Source of the DNA: Olivibacter oleidegradans
Lineage (GTDB): Bacteria > Bacteroidota > Bacteroidia > Sphingobacteriales > Sphingobacteriaceae
DNA: 64,000 bases
Assembly: GCF_042432805.1 (NCBI RefSeq)
Contig: NZ_JBHLWO010000002.1
Coordinates: 2,914,001-2,978,000 of the forward strand
Direction: 5' to 3'
The notes under the pieces were generated by a model. The model made no database searches and had not been told where the DNA came from. It saw only the letters and a program-made list of their open reading frames with translations. Of the stretch, positions 36,744 to 45,642 are shown piece after piece. Every line of letters begins with the position of its first letter. Positions within the stretch are counted from its first letter, which is position 1. The translations under genes and the position numbers were made by a program.

Positions 36744-38015
36744 TTAATTTAGTGTACTATATACTTTATTATTATTCACCACCAAATTTACTTTGCCCAT
36801 TAAAGTAGCGCCATAAAAAGGACTATTAATCGATTTGGAATAGTTTGTATTTATATCAAAGGTCCAATTTTCTTTCGGATTAAACAAAACTAAATTCGCA
36901 GCAGCTCCAACGGTCAAAGATGGCGTCGGAAGCGATAAAATCTCGCGCGGCCTTATTGAAATTTTTTCTATTATTAAATCGATTGATAATTGTGCTTCGA
37001 GTAGCAAAGGCAAAGTAGTTTGAAGGCCGATTATACCATTTTTTGCAATTTCAAACTCTACGCGCTTATATTCTACTTCATGGGGCGTATGCTGAGAAAC
37101 AATCGCATCGATCGTACCGTCTAATAGCCCTTCTTTCAATGCCTGTATATCTTCTGCTGTTCTCAACGGGGGGCTCACCTTATAATTACTATCGAAACCG
37201 GCGACACGATCATCCGTTAAAACCAGATGATGAGCGGCGACGTCACAAGTGACCTGTATTCCCTTCTGCTTGGCTTCCCTTATCAGGGATACACTCCCTT
37301 TTGTACTAATTGTGCTAAAATGAATAACAGTGTTGTGGTAATTAGCGAGCGATAAATCTCTCGATATCATCAATTCTTCAGCAAGCCCGGGATTTCCCTT
37401 CATTCCCAAATAGGTACTCATAACACCCTCATTCATTTTTGAGTGATTTGCAATCGAAGCATCTTCCGCAAAAGACATGATCAGTGCACCGAATCCCTTG
37501 CAGTAGAGGAGTGCTCTACTCATTAGTTCTGCCTGTTGAATACTTTTATTGCCATTGGAAAAAGCAACAGCTCCCGCTAACTTCATATCATAAAGCTCTG
37601 CCAGATCATTACCCGTTCTCCCTTTACTTATAGCTCCAATCGGGTAAAGAGATACCAGTTGATTTCTCGCTAAATTTACAACCATGGATATCTCTCCTTT
37701 ACTATGTAGGGCAGGCTCTGTGTTAGGTTGCATCGCTAATCCGGTAAAACCACCTGCCGCAGCAGCGGCACAACCGCTTTCAATCGTCTCCTTTGTCTCC
37801 AATCCCGGCTCGCCTAAATTTACGTTTAAATCGAAAAATCCCGGAGCCAAGTATTGTCCATTAGCGTCAATAACCGTTGCATCTTCGTCGTTTATGATAT
37901 TCTTATTTTCAATGGCCTCGACTATACCCCGATTGATGAGAACATCTAGCGTTTGACCATTTTTTTCATGTCCGGGAAAGGCTAACGTGGCAGACTTTAT
38001 CAGTATTTTATCCAT
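36744..38015 (-). CDS. Dihydroorotase-like protein lacking the catalytic metal ligands (PyrC'-type)
   Basis: A 423-residue amidohydrolase-fold protein, start at ATG 38015 (MDKILIKSA). It aligns with type I dihydroorotase throughout: LAPGFFDLNVNLGEPGLE (about 57-74), AAAGGFTGLAMQPNTEP, CDVAAHHLVLTDD, and QHTPHEVEYK. The HxH metal pair is replaced by Asn64-Val-Asn66, and the catalytic Asp of DHAPH is Gln308. The enzyme should therefore be inactive in pyrimidine synthesis. Non-catalytic PyrC' proteins are known to support aspartate transcarbamylase in other bacteria; whether that holds here is inference. It heads the five-gene set with the glycosyltransferases. Confidence 0.9.
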   Translation of the reverse strand: MDKILIKSATLAFPGHEKNGQTLDVLINRGIVEAIENKNIINDEDATVIDANGQYLAPGFFDLNVNLGEPGLETKETIESGCAAAAAGGFTGLAMQPNTEPALHSKGEISMVVNLARNQLVSLYPIGAISKGRTGNDLAELYDMKLAGAVAFSNGNKSIQQAELMSRALLYCKGFGALIMSFAEDASIANHSKMNEGVMSTYLGMKGNPGLAEELMISRDLSLANYHNTVIHFSTISTKGSVSLIREAKQKGIQVTCDVAAHHLVLTDDRVAGFDSNYKVSPPLRTAEDIQALKEGLLDGTIDAIVSQHTPHEVEYKRVEFEIAKNGIIGLQTTLPLLLEAQLSIDLIIEKISIRPREILSLPTPSLTVGAAANLVLFNPKENWTFDINTNYSKSINSPFYGATLMGKVNLVVNNNKVYSTLN

Positions 38016-38170
38016 GTAAAACAATACGTTTTTTGACAAATAAATATAAAGTGTCAGTGGCTTTCAGTGAAAAGCTTGACAACATCGTGCAAAAAGGGAA
38101 AAATTGTTTTAATATAACCGATGGGGTTATAAAACTCATTGAAGAATGAAGTACAATCTGAGGAACTTTC

Positions 38171-38223
38171 ATTAAAAAACAAAAGTACAAAATAGTCGTT
38201 AATGCTAACGAATATTTTGTACT
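38171..38223 (-). terminator. Strong terminator after the glycogen operon
   Basis: An 11-bp stem AGTACAAAATA (38184-38194) with TATTTTGTACT (38213-38223), and an inner CGTTA/TAACG. On the minus strand it is followed by TTTTGTTTTTTAAT, a good T-tract. Confidence 0.88.
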
Positions 38224-38236
38224 GAATTTGATGTGC

Positions 38237-38266
38237 CAGTTAGCTGATACGATCGTTAGCTAACTG
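38237..38266. terminator. Second hairpin after glgC
   Basis: CAGTTAGCT (38237-38245) pairs perfectly with AGCTAACTG (38258-38266). It lies between the glgC stop and the stronger terminator and has no T-tract, so it may protect the mRNA end or act as a binding site instead. Confidence 0.45.
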
Positions 38267-38281
38267 CGAGTTGGCCGACAA

Positions 38282-39553
38282 TTAACCGATAATCGTATTA
38301 TCGGCAATCACGGCTCGTTTCTTAATAACGATAATGCCGTCCTTCACCGTATAGGTTTCAAAGTCTCCATCCGGCAGATGTGGGCCACCTTTAATCTGTA
38401 CATTGTTACCGATTGAACAGCTCTTATCTAAAATTGCCGTGTCAATATAGCAATCTTCTCCAACCCCAACAATGGGCTTGTTAGTTCTCTTTGCATCTTC
38501 AAGCTCTTCAAGGTTTTGATAAAAATCACTCCCCATCATATAGGTATTCTTGATAACCGTACCCTTCCCTATCCTAGAACGGACGCCGATAACCGAGCGT
38601 TCGATTTCCTTCGCAGCAATAATACAACCATCCGCCACAATAGCGTTATAGAGCGTAGTCGCAGCCATTTTAGATGGAGGTAGCATACGAGGTCTTGTAA
38701 AAATACTCTGTTTATCAAAGAGGTTAAAGGCAGGTATTTCATCTGTTAAACCAATATTAGCTTCAAAGAAAGAATCAATGTTACCAATATCAGTCCAATA
38801 GCCATCATATTGATAGCTTATCACTTTCTTTTGATCGGTAATTGCATCAGGTATCAGTTCTTTACCGAAATCCAATCCCTGATTTTGTGTTAGCAGGTCG
38901 TTTAGTACCCCTTTACTAAAAACGTAAATTCCCATCGAAGCGAGATAAACCCTTCCCGCATCTTTCATTTCGTCACTTACCTCCGAACTCCAGTCAACAA
39001 GCAATTCTGTTTTAGGCTTTTCTATAAAGGAGGTAATATGCCCCTCATCATCAGATTTCAATATACCAAAAGAAGTAGCGTCCTTTGCGTTAACGGGGAT
39101 CGTGGCAATGGTGATTTCTGCTTTCTTACTAATATGAAATTCAATCATCTCTTGGAAATCTATCTGATAGAGTTGATCGCCCGATAAAATAAGGATAAAA
39201 TCATAATCGTGATTGACCATGTAACGTAAAGAGTGCCGCACGGCATCAGCGGTTCCCTGAAACCATTTATCTCCTTCAATCGTCTGTTCGGCAGCGATAA
39301 TATCAACGAATCCTTTACTGAAAACACTAAAGTTATAAGTGTTTTTAATATGCGTATTTAGTGATGCCGAATTGTATTGGGTCAATACAAAAATTCGATT
39401 GAATCCCGAATTCAAACAGTTGGAAATAGGTATGTCGACTAAGCGATATTTACCGGCAATTGGCACCGCCGGCTTTGACCGTTTATCAGTTAAGGGTGCT
39501 AACCGGGAACCCCTCCCCCCTCCTAGCACGATGGATATTACCTTTGGAGTCAT
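38282..39553 (-). CDS. glgC: Glucose-1-phosphate adenylyltransferase (ADP-glucose synthesis)
   Basis: A 423-residue enzyme making ADP-glucose from ATP and glucose-1-phosphate, the first committed step of glycogen synthesis. The nucleotide loop is VLGGGRGSRLAPLT near residue 10, followed by KPAVPIAGKYRLVDIPISN; ILSGDQLYQIDF and FIEKPK bind sugar phosphate. The C-terminal third is a left-handed beta-helix with hexapeptide repeats (GVRSRIGKGTVIKN, SCSIGNNVQIKGG). It follows glgA by 1 bp and is the last gene of the operon. Confidence 0.96.
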   Translation of the reverse strand: MTPKVISIVLGGGRGSRLAPLTDKRSKPAVPIAGKYRLVDIPISNCLNSGFNRIFVLTQYNSASLNTHIKNTYNFSVFSKGFVDIIAAEQTIEGDKWFQGTADAVRHSLRYMVNHDYDFILILSGDQLYQIDFQEMIEFHISKKAEITIATIPVNAKDATSFGILKSDDEGHITSFIEKPKTELLVDWSSEVSDEMKDAGRVYLASMGIYVFSKGVLNDLLTQNQGLDFGKELIPDAITDQKKVISYQYDGYWTDIGNIDSFFEANIGLTDEIPAFNLFDKQSIFTRPRMLPPSKMAATTLYNAIVADGCIIAAKEIERSVIGVRSRIGKGTVIKNTYMMGSDFYQNLEELEDAKRTNKPIVGVGEDCYIDTAILDKSCSIGNNVQIKGGPHLPDGDFETYTVKDGIIVIKKRAVIADNTIIG

Positions 39554-39554
39554 A

Positions 39555-40976
39555 TTAATTAATTAGTTTTTTATATAAATCTGTATACTTGGCTGCCGAT
39601 TTTTCCCAGGAAAAGTCGAGCTTCATTAATTTCTTCCTTAGGGCAGTCTGCTGCTTTTGGTCCGTTTGACGCCAAAAGTGCAAAGCGCGTTCAATGCCCT
39701 CGCAAACCCCGTTAACACTAATGTCATTAAATAAGACACCATACCCTTCTCGACCGATATCTACCACGGTATCTTTCAGCCCTCCTGTTGCATGTACTAC
39801 AGGCACCGTTCCGTAACGCATAGCATACAATTGATTTAACCCGCAGGGTTCAACTCGAGACGGCATCAATAAAAAATCTGCACCGGCATATACTTGGTGA
39901 GCCAGTTCTTCATTATAACCAATAAACAAGGCCAAATGTTGTGAAAATTGTTCGCGTATTTTTAATAATGACGCTTCGATGCCCTTATCTCCTGATCCTA
40001 AAACGAAGAAATTAACCTCTCCTTCAAACCGTTCTAAAACAGATACGAGAACAGATGCTAATAGATCAGCTCCCTTCTCCAAAGCAAAACGACCGATGAA
40101 AACAAACAATGGTAGACTTGCGTCCATACCGTAAGTATCACACAGGATGCTCTTATTATTTTCTTTACCCTTCTTAACAGCAGCTGGTGAAAAATTATTT
40201 TCAAGCATGGGATCGGTAGCCGTATCCCAAACCTCTGTATCAATCCCATTTACAATCCCATATGACTTCGTCCTTTCAGCCTCAAAAAGGCCCTCCAAAC
40301 CATTAGCTCTTACGTATAACTCATGTAAATATCCTTCTGAAACCGTCGTGTAAGCCCAACAACATTTGATTAGGGCTGCTAAGGGGTTAATTAATCCGTT
40401 CCAATCGAGCAAGCCCCATCGCCACGTATCAAAAGTGGGCATGAGCGAAGCGCTATTCCAGCTTAGCCATCCCTGATACTGTCCATTGTGAACGGTGGCA
40501 ACTGTTGGAACACCCTTTAACAAGTTAAATTGATCCACATTTTCAATATAAAATGGAATCAGACCTGCATGATGATCATGGCAGTGTATAATGTCGGGCC
40601 GTTGGTAAGTTGCACATAGCCAATCCAAAGCGGCATGTTGAAAAGCCAAGAATTGTTCGCTTTCATCCGGGTAGCTATATACTTCCTCCCGATCAAGTAA
40701 GCCAGGTATTTTAATCAAAATTAACTCAAAGCCTAGCAGATTGCTGCGTTCTCGTAAAACGCTGTAATGGTAAGAGGAATTGCCTTGTTGGATGCTACCT
40801 TCGTGTAGAACTTCGAACTCATTATTCTGTACAAAAGTCTTGTTATAGAAAGGCATCACAACGGAGGATTCAATTCCAGCCTTCCGCTGATATTTGGGTA
40901 AAGAACCCAGCACGTCCGCTAAACCACCAACTTTGGCCACAGGATAACATTCCGCGGCGAAATGAATTACACGCAT
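39555..40976 (-). CDS. glgA: Glycogen synthase (ADP-glucose dependent)
   Basis: A 473-residue GT5-family enzyme. The N-terminal KVGGLADVLGSLPK (about 15-28) binds ADP-glucose. The C-terminal Rossmann domain has IGRFALEKGADLL and the end motif MPSRVEPCGLNQLYAMRYGTVPVV. It elongates alpha-1,4-glucan. The gene lies 12 bp after glgB and 1 bp before glgC. The length is normal for bacterial GlgA and all key motifs are present. Confidence 0.96.
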   Translation of the reverse strand: MRVIHFAAECYPVAKVGGLADVLGSLPKYQRKAGIESSVVMPFYNKTFVQNNEFEVLHEGSIQQGNSSYHYSVLRERSNLLGFELILIKIPGLLDREEVYSYPDESEQFLAFQHAALDWLCATYQRPDIIHCHDHHAGLIPFYIENVDQFNLLKGVPTVATVHNGQYQGWLSWNSASLMPTFDTWRWGLLDWNGLINPLAALIKCCWAYTTVSEGYLHELYVRANGLEGLFEAERTKSYGIVNGIDTEVWDTATDPMLENNFSPAAVKKGKENNKSILCDTYGMDASLPLFVFIGRFALEKGADLLASVLVSVLERFEGEVNFFVLGSGDKGIEASLLKIREQFSQHLALFIGYNEELAHQVYAGADFLLMPSRVEPCGLNQLYAMRYGTVPVVHATGGLKDTVVDIGREGYGVLFNDISVNGVCEGIERALHFWRQTDQKQQTALRKKLMKLDFSWEKSAAKYTDLYKKLIN

Positions 40977-40988
40977 TTTTCTTTCGTT

Positions 40989-42899
40989 TTACCTTGTCCT
41001 TTTCAAAACTAAACCACTTAATGGAGGTAGCGTAAACTTCGCCGAATAGGCCTTGTTCATCCAATGATAAGGTTCGGCTTTAATAGGCTCGCAGTTAATT
41101 CCACTTCCAAAATATACTTTATCGTCTGAATTCAATAGTACCTCATAAGTTCCTTTATGAGGAAGACCGATACGATAATAATATCGCACTACAGGTGTCA
41201 GATTTAATATAACAACCAAGTCATCCTTCTCCGATCTCCCTTTCCGATAATAAACAAGCACCGAATTTTCATGGTCACCTAATTCTACCCATTCAAAACC
41301 CTCCGGCGAAAAACTTTTTTCATATAAAGCGGGTTGCGTCTTATATAAATTATTTAAATCTTTCACAAAACGAAATAAGCCTTCGTGTGGCGGAAAATTG
41401 AGCAAATGCCAATCTAGCGATTGGTTGTAATCCCATTCCGCAGTTTGTCCGAACTCACCTCCCATAAATAAAAGTTTAGTGCCCGAATGCGTAAACATAT
41501 AAAGATATAACGCCCGGAGGTTTGCGAAACGTTGCCATTCGTCCCCGGGCATTTTGTAGATTAACGAATGTTTTCCATGCACAACCTCATCATGCGACAA
41601 GGGAAGCATAAAATTCTCATGAAAGGCGTATACGGTACTGAAAGTTATCTGTTGATGATTATACTTACGATAAACGGGATCCTGTTTAAAGTAGTTCAAG
41701 GTATCATGCATCCACCCCATCATCCATTTCATGCCAAATCCCAAACCACCGGTAAAAGTAGGTCTACTAACTCCTGGCCAAGCCGTCGATTCCTCAGCAA
41801 TTGTTTGCACATCAGCAAAATTTGCATAAACGGCTTCATTTAGTTCTTTAAGGAAACTCACCGCTTCCAAGTTCTCACGACCACCGTATTCATTCGGGAT
41901 CCATTCACCTGCATTGCGCGAATAATCTAAATATAACATAGAAGCCACCGCATCTACCCTTAAACCATCCGCATGAAATCGGTCCAGCCAAAATATTGCG
42001 TTACTTATCAAAAAGGCCCTAACTTCATTTCGTCCATAATTAAAGATATAGGAGCTCCAATCGGGATGATATCCCTGTCGTGGATCTTGGTGTTCGTATA
42101 AATGCGATCCATCGAATCGATACAACCCGTGAGCGTCCCCCGGAAAGTGTGAAGGAACCCAGTCGAGAAATACACCAATATCGTTCCGGTGCAGTTGCTC
42201 AATGAGATACATGAGTTCTTGCGGTGGACCGTAACGAGCACTAGCGGCGAAATAGCCGGTTACTTGATAACCCCATGAAGGATAGTAAGGATGCTCCATG
42301 ATAGGCATAAACTCTACGTGCGTAAAACCGGCCTCTTTAATGTAGGGTACCAATTTATCAGCAATCTGCCCGTAACTTAATAAATGATCAGGATGCTCGG
42401 GGTCTCGCATCCAAGACCCCAGGTGTAATTCATATACAGATATAGGCCTATCCAAACCATTGTGAAGATGCCGTTTCTCCATCCAATCCTGATCCTTCCA
42501 TTCATACCAGGTGGTACCGACTTTAGAAGCAGTTTTTGGCGGTGTTTCCCAAACTAAAGCAAAGGGATCTCCCTTTTCCAGATTTTCTCCGGTTGCCGTC
42601 TTGATAAGATACTTATAATTGGCCCCTAAAGGCACGTCAGGAATGAAGCCCTCCCAAATACCAGAGGCATCCCATCGAATATATAAGTGGTGCAAATGGG
42701 GGTTCCATCCATTAAAATCACCAATTACGCTGACTGATCGGGCATTAGGCGCCCAAACGGCAAAATAAGTTCCTTTTCTTTCCTCTTTTTCTAGATGATG
42801 AGCACCGAACTTTTCGTATAACTTAAAATGTTTTCCTGCTTTGAAAAGACTAACATCAAAATCAGTAAACAGTGAGAATACTTCAACAGTATTATGCAT
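40989..42899 (-). CDS. glgB: 1,4-alpha-glucan branching enzyme
   Basis: A 636-residue GH13 enzyme. An N-terminal CBM48 domain (about 40-125; YFAVWAPNARSVSVIGDFNGW) precedes the barrel. The catalytic nucleophile is Asp316 in GLRVDAVAS, the acid/base Glu is in IAEESTAWPG and the stabilising Asp in PLSHDEVVHGK; these are the standard residues. It introduces alpha-1,6 branches. The N-terminus is short, so there is no extra N1 domain. It starts 142 bp after the GH31 stop and is followed closely by glgA. Confidence 0.96.
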   Translation of the reverse strand: MHNTVEVFSLFTDFDVSLFKAGKHFKLYEKFGAHHLEKEERKGTYFAVWAPNARSVSVIGDFNGWNPHLHHLYIRWDASGIWEGFIPDVPLGANYKYLIKTATGENLEKGDPFALVWETPPKTASKVGTTWYEWKDQDWMEKRHLHNGLDRPISVYELHLGSWMRDPEHPDHLLSYGQIADKLVPYIKEAGFTHVEFMPIMEHPYYPSWGYQVTGYFAASARYGPPQELMYLIEQLHRNDIGVFLDWVPSHFPGDAHGLYRFDGSHLYEHQDPRQGYHPDWSSYIFNYGRNEVRAFLISNAIFWLDRFHADGLRVDAVASMLYLDYSRNAGEWIPNEYGGRENLEAVSFLKELNEAVYANFADVQTIAEESTAWPGVSRPTFTGGLGFGMKWMMGWMHDTLNYFKQDPVYRKYNHQQITFSTVYAFHENFMLPLSHDEVVHGKHSLIYKMPGDEWQRFANLRALYLYMFTHSGTKLLFMGGEFGQTAEWDYNQSLDWHLLNFPPHEGLFRFVKDLNNLYKTQPALYEKSFSPEGFEWVELGDHENSVLVYYRKGRSEKDDLVVILNLTPVVRYYYRIGLPHKGTYEVLLNSDDKVYFGSGINCEPIKAEPYHWMNKAYSAKFTLPPLSGLVLKRTR

Positions 42900-43041
42900 A
42901 TAGTGTTTTTTTACAGTTAGGTGCGCTCTATAATGATTACTTAGCTAAAAAGCAACCTGTCCGAACTTATTTCGGAGACACATTTCATTTCTACAAAAGA
43001 GAATATTGACCGTTACGTCAAACCTTCGCCCTTCTGACTCT

Positions 43042-45489
43042 TTATTCGACAACAATATTCCGGAAATCTTTATCAACCTGAATAGTAGGAACCCCTTCTT
43101 CTTCTTTCCATTCAGTAATTCGATTATCAACCAATATTCTATTTATTTCAAATGGTAAACCTATAAAACTCAGTTTATAAGTTTCATATCTCTCTGTAAA
43201 CAATCCATCGATCGTTTGGTTTAAGGTTAAGCTATTTTTTTCGCCTTTTAGTACAATTTTTTTCTCAAGGTAAATCTCCTGTTCGTAGGCAAACGTATCG
43301 CCATGATCTTCATAAAGGAAAGAATTCACTTCTATGTCCGCGTAATAAACTCTTAGCTTTAAACTATCAACCTGCCGAAGGTCCACGTATTGCATAACAG
43401 GATACTCGGGAATTACGGCTCCTGCTTTGATAAATAAAGGCATTTCATCTAACGGCGTTGCTATATCGTGTTCTTCCCCCCCTTTTAACACCGTATCAGA
43501 CCAATAGTGATACCAGTAACCTGCAGGTAGATAAACTTTTTTGCTCACTTGTCCAGGATTGACTACAGGAGAAACCAACACCTTATCACCAAAAGAAAAC
43601 TCCTCCTCTCTTGGGATATTCGATTCTATTGCCTGCTCTAGCATAGAGATCGGTCTCAGAATCGGAAAGCCATACTGCGCATGTTCCCAAAAAACCGAAT
43701 AAATGTAAGGTAGAAACTTATAGCGAAGCTCGATGAACTTTTTGTTGATTGCTTCTAGTTCCGCACCAAAACTCCAAGGTTCCCGCTCTCTTGTATCGCC
43801 GGCCGAATGTGCTCTCATAAAAGGTGAGAACACCCCAAATTGGATCCACCTAGTAAACAATTCGCCATCAGGTTCACCGCTAAATCCACCGATATCTGTT
43901 CCACAAAAAGACATACCCGATACCGAAAGCCGTTGGAGCTGCAGAACACCCAAGCGAAGATGTTCCCAAGTAGCCACATTGTCGCCCGTCCAGACGGAAG
44001 AATATCGTTGAGTTCCGGCATAGGCCGCTCGGGTTATAGTGAATGGTCGCTTACCATGATTCAATTTCTTAAGCCCTTCATAGGTGGCTCGTACCATCTG
44101 CATTCCATATACATTATGCGCTTTGCGATGAGAGCCCCGGTAGCCGTCGTAGTTATGTCTCACATCGTTCGGGAATGTACCACGACCAAATACAGCCGGT
44201 TCATTCATATCGTTCCATACGCCGGCTACCCCGACATCAACCAACCCCTTGAATAAACCGCCCCACCATTCACGTGTTTCGGGATTGGTAAAATCAGGAA
44301 ACTGACATCGTCCGGGCCATACATGACCTTCCATAAAATAATCATCACCTCTTCTACAGAAATATTTGTTTTCTTTGCCTTCTTTAAATACCCAATAATT
44401 ATCATCCACTTTAATACCCGGGTCTATAATAACAACCGTTTTAAATCCCTGATCTGCCAAGGTTTTGATCATCTTTTTTGGATTTGGGAAATAATGTTTA
44501 TTCCAAGTAAAGCAGCGATAACCATCCATGTAATCGATATCGAGATATATGGCATCGCAGGGAATATTTCTGGATCGAAAACCTGCCGCTATTTCGTGTA
44601 CTTTGCTTTCCGGATAATAGCTCCATCGGCATTGGTGAAATCCCAAAGCCCACAAGGGAGGTAAATAATGAGTACCTGTAATACTATGATAGCGCTTCAC
44701 GACGTCCATCATATGGGGGCCATGAATGTAATAGTATTGTAGCTCACCTCCCTCCGACCAAAAGCTGGTTTGGTCATGTTTTTCAGCAGCAAAATCAAAA
44801 TAGGTTTTGAACGTATTGTCAAAGAAAATTCCATAAGCCTCCCCTTTGTTCAATCCAATATAAAAAGGGATACTTCGATACAAGGGATCTTGATCAAAGG
44901 AAAATGAATAGGTGTCTGAATTCCAATTGGTCAATCTTTTACCACGCAAATTTAGGTGCGTGGGTTTATCGCCTACACCATAAAAAGCTTCTTGCTCTTC
45001 CGCAACTTTGGTACAATAAACATAATACCCCCCAAAATCCGGATTTTCTTCCCAATGCATCGGCGTGTGATCCCGATTGATAACCTGTCCTTCACGGTCC
45101 TGAAAAGATATCAAGAAATCCTTTTTATTGATGACGCAAGTCACAGTATTAGTACTTACGCTATAAGTATCCTCTTCTTCCTGAAATGCGTAAAGCGCTA
45201 CATGTTGATCAGGATTTGGAACTGCATAAGAAAAATCGTCTAAAAATTGGCTATGGGGTGCTAGCCTAATCCGTATGATTTCATCACTTACCACCTTTAC
45301 TTCTACAGCGGCAGAACCATCTGTAAACACGTAACTATTACCTCTTTGTACATATCCTGTGATCTTTTGAAGATACTTTTTCACAATCTGCGGCAAATCC
45401 AGTACCGGGTTATTAACATGTTGTATACCGGATTCTAACGTCTCTTCCTGAATCGGTTCAATTGCATCTTTATTAATTGTCTCAGCCAT
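43042..45489 (-). CDS. Glycoside hydrolase family 31, alpha-glucosidase-like
   Basis: An 815-residue cytoplasmic enzyme (no signal peptide). The GH31 barrel starts near residue 270 (PLWALGFHQCRWSYYP), with the nucleophile Asp427 in GVWNDMNEPAVF and the acid/base Asp in WTGDNVATWEHLR. It has an N-terminal beta-sandwich (FYGVGDKPTHLNLRGK) and C-terminal beta domains (SFLYEDHGDTFAYEQ). It probably releases glucose from alpha-glucans or maltodextrins, fitting glycogen turnover. It is the first gene of the glycogen operon. A TAAATTTG word lies only 14-21 bp upstream, too close for an ordinary leader. Confidence 0.92.
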   Translation of the reverse strand: MAETINKDAIEPIQEETLESGIQHVNNPVLDLPQIVKKYLQKITGYVQRGNSYVFTDGSAAVEVKVVSDEIIRIRLAPHSQFLDDFSYAVPNPDQHVALYAFQEEEDTYSVSTNTVTCVINKKDFLISFQDREGQVINRDHTPMHWEENPDFGGYYVYCTKVAEEQEAFYGVGDKPTHLNLRGKRLTNWNSDTYSFSFDQDPLYRSIPFYIGLNKGEAYGIFFDNTFKTYFDFAAEKHDQTSFWSEGGELQYYYIHGPHMMDVVKRYHSITGTHYLPPLWALGFHQCRWSYYPESKVHEIAAGFRSRNIPCDAIYLDIDYMDGYRCFTWNKHYFPNPKKMIKTLADQGFKTVVIIDPGIKVDDNYWVFKEGKENKYFCRRGDDYFMEGHVWPGRCQFPDFTNPETREWWGGLFKGLVDVGVAGVWNDMNEPAVFGRGTFPNDVRHNYDGYRGSHRKAHNVYGMQMVRATYEGLKKLNHGKRPFTITRAAYAGTQRYSSVWTGDNVATWEHLRLGVLQLQRLSVSGMSFCGTDIGGFSGEPDGELFTRWIQFGVFSPFMRAHSAGDTREREPWSFGAELEAINKKFIELRYKFLPYIYSVFWEHAQYGFPILRPISMLEQAIESNIPREEEFSFGDKVLVSPVVNPGQVSKKVYLPAGYWYHYWSDTVLKGGEEHDIATPLDEMPLFIKAGAVIPEYPVMQYVDLRQVDSLKLRVYYADIEVNSFLYEDHGDTFAYEQEIYLEKKIVLKGEKNSLTLNQTIDGLFTERYETYKLSFIGLPFEINRILVDNRITEWKEEEGVPTIQVDKDFRNIVVE

Positions 45490-45642
45490 ATTCCGTCAAT
45501 TTCAAATTTATATAGCCAATGTACAGTATTTGCGGTATGAATGCAATAGTCTGAAAACGATTTATAATTGTTTCATTTATACTGGATATCTACGACGATC
45601 TGCCCTAAGAATTGATGTCTTTTTTTACCGCTTTTTTTACAT

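Noticed and set aside
43840..44664. Plus-strand open frames of 113-138 codons inside the GH31 gene
   Set aside because: They lie opposite conserved GH31 catalytic segments and have no recognisable features.
45503..45510. CAAATTTA (minus strand TAAATTTG) as promoter of the glycogen operon
   Set aside because: It matches TAnnTTTG, but lies only 14-21 bp before the GH31 start and has no -33 TTTG at the right distance.
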